Of a stretch of DNA of 11,099 nucleotides, positions 1-5,699 are shown piece after piece. The stretch covers positions 1 through 11,099 of the forward strand of contig MNYI01000192.1 of assembly GCA_001873945.1 (NCBI GenBank), given 5' to 3'. The notes under the pieces are model-generated. The model was not told the origin of the DNA. It saw only the letters and a list, made by a program, of their open reading frames with translations, and ran no database searches. A program made the position numbers and the translations under genes. Position 1 is the stretch's first letter. Each line of letters starts with the position of its first letter. This DNA comes from Candidatus Desantisbacteria bacterium CG2_30_40_21 (GTDB lineage Bacteria > UBA9089 > CG2-30-40-21).

Positions 1-189
1 CAAAAAGTTGATAAGTTGAATAGTTGATGGGTTGATAAGTGGATGAATTGATAGGAAATGTTTATGAATTATGAATCTGTGTTCCTTTAACCTATAAACT
101 CATCAACCTATCAACCTATCAACCTATCAACCTATCAACTTATCAACTTATGTGTTCTCCGTGGTGAATTACTTTACCTGAGTAGTTAC
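1..189 (-). mobile_element. MITE-like element, left copy, cut by window edge
   Basis: This is the inverse complement of 10904-11068. By eye the two match throughout except for two substitutions near the inner end and a 24-base length difference. The inner end carries CTGAGTAGTTAC (178-189), the complement of the GTAACTACTCAG that opens the right copy. The outer end lies beyond the window. The body is self-complementary: 'gttgata'-rich sequence (about 6-55) can pair with 'tatcaac'-rich sequence (about 92-151), giving a long imperfect hairpin. No open reading frame is seen, so I infer a non-autonomous element or a related intergenic repeat. No transposase is visible in the window. Confidence 0.8.
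107..151. repeat. 8-bp tandem repeat (cctatcaa)n inside the left element
   Basis: There are four units of CCTATCAA, one CTTATCAA and a partial CTTAT. The matching place in the right-end copy has only two CCTATCAA units before CTTAT. The difference is exactly three units (24 bases) and fully explains the length difference between the two copies, as expected from replication slippage at a simple repeat. Confidence 0.85.
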
Positions 190-235
190 AAATATTAAAT
201 TATTATATTTTTCTGTGCATAGAAGGAGAAGGATT

Positions 236-1191
236 ATGAGCGATAACTTGCGTGAACATGTAGTTATCATTGGTGGAGGACGACGAGGGATAGTTATCCT
301 GGAAACATTAAATGATGATGAAGAGGTAGGATTGTTGGTGTGATTGATGTAAATGAGGATACCCCGGGGATAAAATTAGCCAAAAGATTAGATATTCCTA
401 CAGATGTTGATTTTATTAGTTTTATTAAGGAAAAAGAGAAGATAGATGTTGTCTTTAATGCTACAAGTGAAAGATATATTGATGAAAAAATCAGGCAATT
501 AAGACCAGAGATTGAAATTATTGGTGGATTAAGCCTTAAACTTGTGTGGGGATTGATTGCAGAAAGAGAAAAGGCTATTGCCCTTCAGAGAGACCTTTAT
601 CGAAATACGATTGGTGTTTTAACCTCTAAAATGGAAAATAAAAATATCTGGGCACACGGACATCCAGAAAAGGTTACGGAATATGCTACACTTATTGGAC
701 AAAAAATGAGTTTACTCCCAAAGTAATTAGAAATAATTAAGTGTGCTGGTATTTTGCATGATGTGGGTAAATTAGGAATAAATGAGGAAATACTCTTAAA
801 AACAGAACGACTTACACAGGAAGAGTATCAAATTATTAAAGAACATCCTGTTGAAAGTGAGTCCATTGTCAAATCAATGGAGTTTTTATATACTGTATTG
901 GCTGCTATTCGGCATCACCATGAACGATATGATGGAATGGGTTATCCAGATGGATTAAGGGGTGAAGGGGTTCCCTTAAATGCCAGAATATTAGCTGTGG
1001 CAGATTCTTTTTGTTCCATGACATCCCACCGTCCATATTGTCGGGAAAAAACCATTGGAGAGGCACTTGAGGAAGTAAAAAGATGCTCTGGTACACAATT
1101 TGACCCTGAAGTAGTTAAGGCATTTGAACATCTTATTAATGAAAGATTTCTTGAGACAGATATTCCGGAGATAAAGGCATTAATGTCTTAA
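236..1191 (+). pseudogene. Rossmann-domain/HD-GYP phosphodiesterase, broken by frameshift and stop
   Basis: The ATG at 236 has a good ribosome site (AAGGAG, 223-228). It opens MSDNLREHVVIIGGGRRG, a glycine-rich Rossmann nucleotide-binding start. That frame ends at a TGA (341-343), while the continuation (VIDVNEDTPG...) runs in another frame from about 331. One missing base near 328-331 would join them as ...DEEVGIVGVIDVNED. A TAA at 724-726 then interrupts the frame, which continues unchanged into LEIIKCAGILHDVGK. The second half is a clear HD-GYP domain: HD (757-762), HHERYDGMGYPDG with GYP at 940-948, then ARILAVAD and a FDP near the C-terminus. HD-GYP proteins hydrolyse cyclic-di-GMP. The Rossmann part is probably a sensory or ligand-binding module. 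The repaired product would be about 318 residues. The metal-ligand motifs look intact, so decay is recent, or the lesions are assembly errors. Confidence 0.8.
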
Positions 1192-1217
1192 GGGTGCCTC
1201 TTCAAACCGCTATGCAA

Positions 1218-1414
1218 CAGCAATTCTCATTGGGGCAAAACTTATGTTCAAAGGGGAATAAGGGAATAGAGGAGATGGTGTCGATTATCAACAGAATTGT
1301 CGGTAGGACAGGCATTCCTGCCTGTCCTGTTGCAGATGACAGGCAAGAATGCCTGTCCTACCGATTAATCTCTATATCTCCCCCTTATCCATTTTACCAT
1401 AATGAGAATTGCTG
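1218..1414. mobile_element. Palindromic MITE-like element with 14-bp inverted ends
   Basis: The ends are a perfect 14-bp inverted pair, CAGCAATTCTCATT (1218-1231) and its complement (1401-1414). Inside them, further imperfect complementarity continues: 'ggggaataaggga..gaggagat' on the left against 'atctccccctta..' on the right. The centre holds the strong hairpin at 1301-1363. The total is 197 bp, close to the ~195 bp of the GTAACTACTCAG elements, but the ends differ in sequence. An apparent 80-codon frame over this stretch (1194-1436) has no ribosome site and no recognisable protein, so I do not call a gene. The element ends 18 bp before the pilin promoter. Confidence 0.6.
1301..1363. repeat. 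Nested double hairpin (26-bp arms with inner palindromes)
   Basis: Arms 1301-1326 and 1338-1363 are complementary at 25 of 26 positions across an 11-base loop. Each arm is itself palindromic. The left arm folds as AGGACAGGCA-TTCC-TGCCTGTCCT (1305-1328) and the right as GACAGGCA-AGAA-TGCCTGTC (1338-1357). The strand can therefore form one long hairpin or two short ones, and the duplex could extrude a cruciform. I recognise 'tgacaggcaggaatgcctgtcctacc' type sequence as a common intergenic repeat in several uncultivated lineages, from memory only. Confidence 0.85.
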
Positions 1415-1432
1415 GCCAGGCAAAATTACAGC

Positions 1433-1461
1433 TTGACAAATGTGTGGAAATATGTTATTCT
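1433..1461 (+). promoter_or_regulatory. Sigma70-type promoter for the pilin gene
   Basis: A -35 TTGACA (1433-1438), a 17-base spacer and a -10 TATTCT (1456-1461) are present, with a TG one base before the -10 (extended -10, TGTTATTCT). Transcription would begin about 30 bases upstream of the ATG at 1501. The match is close to consensus and correctly placed. Confidence 0.7.
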
Positions 1462-1500
1462 ATCTCATATCAAAAATCATTCAACTCGGAGGTAAAACTA

Positions 1501-1728
1501 ATGGAGCATTATAACAAACATGAGCATGGTCAAGGCATGGTTGAATATGGATTAATCATTGGCTTGATTGCAGTTATAGTTATAGCCATATTTGTTGCCC
1601 TTGGTCCACAGATTAAAACCATCTTTCAGGGGAAGTCAACAACAAGTGTAGAGCAAACAACTAATGGTACTTCCACCACAACAGGAACGGCTACACAAAC
1701 GGCAACTGGTACAGCTACTGCTCAATAG
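1501..1728 (+). CDS. Flp/type IVb pilin-like small membrane protein
   Basis: This 75-residue protein starts at the ATG with GGAGG (1489-1493) just upstream. The open frame extends back to 1402, but that part has no ribosome site and lies over the promoter. A short leader MEHYNKHEHG is followed by QGMVEYGLIIGLIAVIV, the Flp-pilin pattern of a Gly before the cleavage site, Glu at +5 followed by Tyr, then one hydrophobic helix (about residues 17-37). TadV-type prepilin peptidases cut such leaders after the Gly (here residue 10). Flp subunits assemble into tight-adherence fimbriae. The C-terminal ~26 residues are almost all Thr, Gly, Ala and Gln, unusually low-complexity and possibly surface-exposed or glycosylated (inference). 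No tad assembly genes are in the window, so the pilin is an orphan here or is served by a distant locus. Confidence 0.8.
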   Translation: MEHYNKHEHGQGMVEYGLIIGLIAVIVIAIFVALGPQIKTIFQGKSTTSVEQTTNGTSTTTGTATQTATGTATAQ

Positions 1729-1739
1729 GTACTACAATA

Positions 1740-2067
1740 GTAACTACTCAGGTACAAAGTGGCAAAGGCACATAGGCACAAAGCAAAGCAGAGTCGTTTC
1801 AAAAGTTTTCCACCTGTGCAACCGGAAATTACCACAGATATTTTTAACTACGAAAGACACGAAAAACACGAAAAATAATAATATTACAGAACTTTTCGTG
1901 TCTTTCGTGTCTTTCGTAGTTATGTCTTAAAAATCACAGATTATGCCCTTCTTGAGTATATTTATAATTTTTGTGTCTTTGTGCCTTCGTGGTTAATTCC
2001 GATTGCACAGGTCGAGTTTTTTCCTACTTTGTGCCTTTGGCACTCTGTGCCTACCTGAATAGGATTA
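1740..2067. mobile_element. Degenerate GTAACTACTCAG-type element
   Basis: The left end is GTAACTACTCAGGTA (1740-1754), matching the ends of the other elements. The right end, TACCTGAATAGGATTA (2052-2067), is a decayed form of the usual TACCTGAGTAGTTAC. Between them are 'ggcacaaag' and 'gtgccttcgtggttaatt' type repeat sequence and the hairpin at 1846-1921. The element fills the convergent junction between the pilin and the minus-strand gene and runs into the 3' end of the latter. Open frames here translate into repeat peptides such as TKDTKNTK and are not genes. Confidence 0.6.
1846..1921. repeat. 29-bp hairpin between convergent genes, possible terminator
   Basis: Arms 1846-1874 and 1893-1921 are complementary at 28 of 29 positions, with an 18-base AT-rich loop. 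They are built of 'cgaaagacac' type units. The hairpin lies after the pilin stop and before the stop of the opposing gene, so it could stop transcription from both sides. There is no strict U-tract directly after the stem, so terminator activity is inference. Confidence 0.6.
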
Positions 2068-3083
2068 AGATAGCCAAAGGCTTTTTCCTTAAAGATGAGT
2101 ATTCTGGGCATTGCCTGACTACCAAATTCATAGTTTGAAAGAGGGGTGGCTAAGAATTTTTCTGTTTTGTCTGGAGAGATAATGGTTATTGGTCTTATTA
2201 CTGCTTCAAAGCCGCCTCTCAAAGCATTATACATTTTATTCAGGGTAGTTATTTTAACATCTTTGCCAAACTGTTCTGCAAAACAAGGTTGCTCATCTCT
2301 TTTGCCAATATAAACTGTAAGATGCGTAGTATATTTATCCTGATAATGAGTTGCGTAATATTTACCTGTAGCAATATCCCCTGGCAGAATAGCATTCATG
2401 GCTGTTGGATCCAAGGGAAGGTGTCTGCCGCTTTCTTTCCAGATATCAATAGCTGGCGTTCCATCCTTATCTGTTTTTTGAAACACAGCATATCCATTTT
2501 CCATCATTAAGTGGACTACCTTCCATGTGGCTGATTTCCAGCTTGGGTCAATAAGCCCTACGGCTAACATCAGGGAATCAATAGCATCCTCTTTGGAAAG
2601 TTTCTGATAATATTGGTTGCTCAATATCTCTGAAACCTTTAGCTGGCATATTGTTTCCTTTGGGTATTTTATTCCTGTACAACCTGAAAGGGCAAAATTT
2701 ACAGGGTCTTCTATTTCCTCGATTGCTTTTTTTACAGCCATAACCTTTGATGAATATTCTAACATCTCGTTGACTGAAAGGTAGCCTAATTCACGGGCTA
2801 CTTTGTTTAGCCATTTTGCATAAAGCATTTGAACAGTAGCTGTACAGTTATAGAGTCTTTTATTGTTTGGAATATCGTCAATGGATATATCCTGCCAGAA
2901 CTTGCTGACATATAATGGCAGGGATTGCCTGACTATCTTTTTATCAGGTTCCTTGACCGCATACGATACAACTGGTGTTCCGCTGACCCGTGATGCCTTT
3001 ATCCCTATTGGCATAATGACTGATAGAAGCAAAATAACAGAAGATATAAGGGTAATTAATGTCACCCGATTGATACCTAACAT
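1962..3083 (-). CDS. Exported protein, possible divergent NlpC/P60-like cysteine peptidase
   Basis: I place the start at the ATG complementary to 3081-3083, because GGGAGG lies six bases upstream. A start eight codons earlier lacks such a site. The 373-residue product begins with an uncleaved or cleavable hydrophobic segment (about residues 7-26), so it is exported. I recognise no family by name. Two stretches resemble the NlpC/P60 papain-like fold: NCTATVQMLYAKW (Cys80 at a helix start) and ILPGDIATG...THLTVYIGKR (His254), followed by an acidic or amide residue in CFAEQFG. If real, it would cut peptidoglycan peptides or a similar amide. The Cys-His spacing (~174 residues) is much longer than usual and would need an inserted helical region. 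The last ~34 residues, from about residue 340 and ending NHEGTKTQKL, are encoded by the intergenic repeat and not by ancestral coding sequence. It is monocistronic and divergent from the next gene. Confidence 0.75.
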   Translation of the reverse strand: MLGINRVTLITLISSVILLLSVIMPIGIKASRVSGTPVVSYAVKEPDKKIVRQSLPLYVSKFWQDISIDDIPNNKRLYNCTATVQMLYAKWLNKVARELGYLSVNEMLEYSSKVMAVKKAIEEIEDPVNFALSGCTGIKYPKETICQLKVSEILSNQYYQKLSKEDAIDSLMLAVGLIDPSWKSATWKVVHLMMENGYAVFQKTDKDGTPAIDIWKESGRHLPLDPTAMNAILPGDIATGKYYATHYQDKYTTHLTVYIGKRDEQPCFAEQFGKDVKITTLNKMYNALRGGFEAVIRPITIISPDKTEKFLATPLSNYEFGSQAMPRILIFKEKAFGYLNPIQVGTECQRHKVGKNSTCAIGINHEGTKTQKL

Positions 3084-3163
3084 CTCATTCCTCCCTTGAT
3101 AATACATGAAACAGTTACGACTATTCCTACATTATTTTAATATCGGCAAATATAACAAAATGC

Positions 3164-3192
3164 TTGACTTTTTATCGTTCATGTGTTATATT
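3164..3192 (+). promoter_or_regulatory. Sigma70-type promoter for the fused TA operon
   Basis: A -35 TTGACT (3164-3169), a 17-base spacer and a -10 TATATT (3187-3192) with an extended TG (TGTTATATT) lie about 40 bases before the ATG at 3231. It has the same layout as the pilin promoter. I saw no separate operator sequence between promoter and start. Confidence 0.65.
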
Positions 3193-3230
3193 AAATAAAA
3201 AAGGTTATCTTTGTGATCAGGGAGTACCAG

Positions 3231-4097
3231 ATGAAAATTACTCTCGAAGAATGTAAACAAGCCATCGTAGAATATTCCTCAAAAGATACTCAAGTAATTG
3301 CTTCTTATTTGTTTGGTTCTATTCTTACAGATGAAATAGAAGCAGAGGATGTAGATGTTGCTTTTTTACTTGAGGGCGGGGATTCAATAAATGGTTTTCA
3401 ATATTCTATAAAGATAGATACAGGTCTTTGCCAGTTAACCGGAAAGGATCATTTTGATGTAATTATTATAAATAATGCCCCATCAGCATTTCAATATGAT
3501 ATTATCACCAAGGGACAACTTATTTTCTGTCATGATGAAAAGCAAAAACAGGCATTTGAATCTTTGGTTTGTCGAGAATATTCAGGATTTAAGCATTATT
3601 TGGAATATTATGATGACTATCTTCAAAAAAGAATGAATGGAGAGAATCAAAGGATGATGTTTAACAGGGAAATTGTATTCCAAAGGGTTAATCGAGCGGA
3701 AATGTCTCTAAAAAAATTGTCTCAATTAAAAGAAATACCTGAAACAAACTTTATTGTTAATCCTCACAATGTTGCTTTGGCTGAACATTATCTAAGGGTA
3801 AGCGTTGACTCTCTGGTTGATCTGTCTAATCATATTATTGCAGTTCAAGGACTTGGCAGACCAGGAAGCAGTCGGGAGATAGGAAATATTTTAGGACAGG
3901 CAAATGTCATCCCCCCTGATTTTGTCAAGAAATGTATAGCACTAATTAAACTTCGAGATAGATTAACCCATCTTTATTGGGAGGTAGAACCAACAGAGGT
4001 TTTCGAAGTGCTTCAGCAGGAACTCATCAATATTACAACCTTTCTAAATTGTTTGCTTCAGCATGTAGAAAATCATTCCTCAATGGCTACAGAATAA
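3231..4097 (+). CDS. Single-chain MNT nucleotidyltransferase-HepT (HEPN) fusion
   Basis: I chose the ATG at 3231 because AGGGAG (3219-3224) precedes it by six bases; the frame is open from 3213 with a GTG. The 288-residue protein has two parts. Residues 1-~105 form a minimal nucleotidyltransferase: YLFGS (G29, S30), D40-V-D42 nine residues later, and D76 in HFDVIII, the expected three acidic ligands. Residues ~145-280 form a HepT-type HEPN helical domain ending in RDRLTHLYW, the R-x4-H-x-Y motif (R242, H247, Y249) of HEPN ribonucleases. In type VII toxin-antitoxin systems MntA adenylylates the HepT Tyr in this motif and so silences it. Here both activities would sit in one chain, with a ~40-residue linker rich in charged and aromatic residues. 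All key residues are present, so activity is plausible. It heads an operon, with 38 bases to the next gene. Confidence 0.85.
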   Translation: MKITLEECKQAIVEYSSKDTQVIASYLFGSILTDEIEAEDVDVAFLLEGGDSINGFQYSIKIDTGLCQLTGKDHFDVIIINNAPSAFQYDIITKGQLIFCHDEKQKQAFESLVCREYSGFKHYLEYYDDYLQKRMNGENQRMMFNREIVFQRVNRAEMSLKKLSQLKEIPETNFIVNPHNVALAEHYLRVSVDSLVDLSNHIIAVQGLGRPGSSREIGNILGQANVIPPDFVKKCIALIKLRDRLTHLYWEVEPTEVFEVLQQELINITTFLNCLLQHVENHSSMATE

Positions 4098-4135
4098 AAT
4101 ATATGGAATGTGACAGACCCTAAAAGGAGGAACAG

Positions 4136-4552
4136 ATGATAAGAATATTGTTTGTTGCTATGTCTCTTGTTTTGTTTTTCCATACAGGTGTTGAGGCAGG
4201 ATCAGCCTTGCCACAGGTAAATATTGTTAGTGTGCCTTCGATGATACCAAGGGTAAATGGTGCTCAGGTATACTATAAAGCCCTTCAAGGAACACAGTTT
4301 GTAATTCGTGCTGAGAATACTGCTGGAATAACCCATATTTTAGTAAAGATTGATGAAGGGGAGTTTGATCCATACACCAAGCCAATAACCCTCTCTTCTG
4401 GCAAACATATCATTGTCGCAAAGGCTCAAAACACAACAGGATTGTGGTCAAATGAATGCAAGGTCAATGTCTTAATAAAAGATAGACATGCAGGCATGAT
4501 TATTGGACTATGCAGCATATTCTTCCTGATAGTAGCACATCTGGCAGGGTAG
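4136..4552 (+). CDS. Small exported, C-terminally anchored Ig/OmpL47-like protein
   Basis: A strong ribosome site (AAAGGAGG, 4123-4130) sits five bases before the ATG. The 138-residue product has a signal peptide (hydrophobic residues 3-16, probable cut near VEA/GS at 21-22). One beta-sandwich-like domain follows (about 45-113) with the pattern VKIDEGEFDPYTKPITLSSGKH...AKAQNTTGLWS, as in Ig-like or OmpL47-type repeats. A C-terminal hydrophobic helix (about 119-137) would anchor it. A cell-envelope protein displaying a single domain is inferred; no enzymatic residues are apparent. It is cotranscribed with the genes on either side (12 bases to the next start). Confidence 0.7.
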   Translation: MIRILFVAMSLVLFFHTGVEAGSALPQVNIVSVPSMIPRVNGAQVYYKALQGTQFVIRAENTAGITHILVKIDEGEFDPYTKPITLSSGKHIIVAKAQNTTGLWSNECKVNVLIKDRHAGMIIGLCSIFFLIVAHLAG

Positions 4553-4564
4553 GGAGGAGTTTTC

Positions 4565-5680
4565 ATGGCTTCAAGGGTTTACCTTATGAATATGCGGGCA
4601 GGTTTTGGAGAAAATTCCTTTGCCAAATTTCAGAAAATGATGAAGAAAGTGGGCATTGATGATGTAATCAGAGAAAGAGATCAGGCAGCAATTAAGCTTC
4701 ATTTTGGTGAACAGGGTACATTTTCATATCTCCATCCTGTCTGGATAAGAGAAACGGTAAAGATTATAAAAAAGCTCAGGGCAAATCCATTTCTCACAGA
4801 TACATCATCCCTTTATACCGGTGGAAGGTCATATGCTGTCTCACATATTGAAACTGCTCTCATCCATGGGTTTGCCTATGCTTGTGTAAATGCACCAATT
4901 ATTATTTCTGATGGGCTTAAGGGAACCGATGGCGTTAAGGTAGAGATACATCAGAATCATTTCAAGACTGTCTCCATTGCTTCAGGCATCTATCATGCAG
5001 ATTCTATGGTAGTCCTGACCCACTTTAAGGGTCATATGCTCTCTGGTTTTGGAGGGGCATTAAAAAATGTAGGGATGGGCTGTGCGGATAAAGCAGGAAA
5101 GTATAAGATGCATCTTGGAGCTATACCCCTGATAAAGCCGGAGTTGTGCAAAGGGTGTCTTTTGTGTCTTAATTCTTGCCCGGGCAGGGCTATTTCCTTA
5201 ATTAAGAAGATACCTGTGATAGATCATGCTTCTTGCATCGGATGTGGACAGTGTTTTTCCTTTTGCCAGAATGGTGTCTTTAAGATTGATTGGGATGCCG
5301 TCCCGCCAGCTACAATTGTAGAGAGAATGGTTGAGTTTGCCTATGGGGCGTTATTAAACAAACAGGGCAGGGTATGTTTTGTTAATTTTATTCTTAATGT
5401 TACCCCTGGTTGTGATTGTCTTCCATTTAGTGATGCCTGCATTGTGCCGGATGTAGGCATTGCTGCCTCTCTTGATCCAGTGGCATTAGATCAGGCTTGT
5501 GTAGATTTGGTCAATGGGCAACAAGGAATACCAAACACAGCCATGAATCATGGATTTGAACCCCATGAAGATAAATTTTTGACATTGTATCCACAAGTAA
5601 ATTGGCAACAACAACTTGAATATGCTCAACAAATTGGAATTGGTATGCGGGATTATGAATTGATAACTGTTGGGGGATAA
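4565..5680 (+). CDS. DUF362 protein with two [4Fe-4S] ferredoxin motifs
   Basis: The ATG follows GGGAGGAG (4551-4558). The 371-residue protein shows the DUF362 pattern: a KLHFGE motif (residues 44-49), DTSSLYTGGR (79-88), then THFKGHMLSGFGGALKN (152-168). Two ferredoxin motifs follow, CKGCLLCLNSCP (C195, C198, C201, C205) and CIGCGQCFSFCQ (C224, C227, C230, C234), each suited to one [4Fe-4S] cluster. A further Cys-rich stretch, TPGCDCLPFSDAC (C283, C285, C292), and PDVGIAASLDPVALDQA are also typical of the family. DUF362 proteins are iron-sulphur proteins of unsettled function. There is no signal peptide, so it is cytoplasmic. The YHS-domain gene follows within 20 bases, which suggests a shared metal- or redox-related task. 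Confidence 0.85.
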   Translation: MASRVYLMNMRAGFGENSFAKFQKMMKKVGIDDVIRERDQAAIKLHFGEQGTFSYLHPVWIRETVKIIKKLRANPFLTDTSSLYTGGRSYAVSHIETALIHGFAYACVNAPIIISDGLKGTDGVKVEIHQNHFKTVSIASGIYHADSMVVLTHFKGHMLSGFGGALKNVGMGCADKAGKYKMHLGAIPLIKPELCKGCLLCLNSCPGRAISLIKKIPVIDHASCIGCGQCFSFCQNGVFKIDWDAVPPATIVERMVEFAYGALLNKQGRVCFVNFILNVTPGCDCLPFSDACIVPDVGIAASLDPVALDQACVDLVNGQQGIPNTAMNHGFEPHEDKFLTLYPQVNWQQQLEYAQQIGIGMRDYELITVGG

Positions 5681-5699
5681 GGAAAAAGATAGAGGAATA

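Noticed and set aside
107..151. CRISPR array suspected from tandem units
   Set aside because: The units are 8 bp, direct and without spacers; it is a simple tandem repeat, not repeat-spacer structure.
173..235. Promoter for the HD-GYP gene at the element end (TTTACC ... TATTAT-like)
   Set aside because: The region is very AT-rich, the spacing is not clearly 16-18 bases, and no good -35 is seen.
1194..1436. 80-codon open frame over the 1218-1414 element
   Set aside because: It has no ribosome site, its translation follows the palindromic repeat, and its end overlaps the pilin promoter.
1664..1930. 88-codon open frame after the pilin
   Set aside because: The translation is repeat-derived (TKDTKNTK, FVSFVSFVV) and the frame overlaps the pilin gene out of phase.
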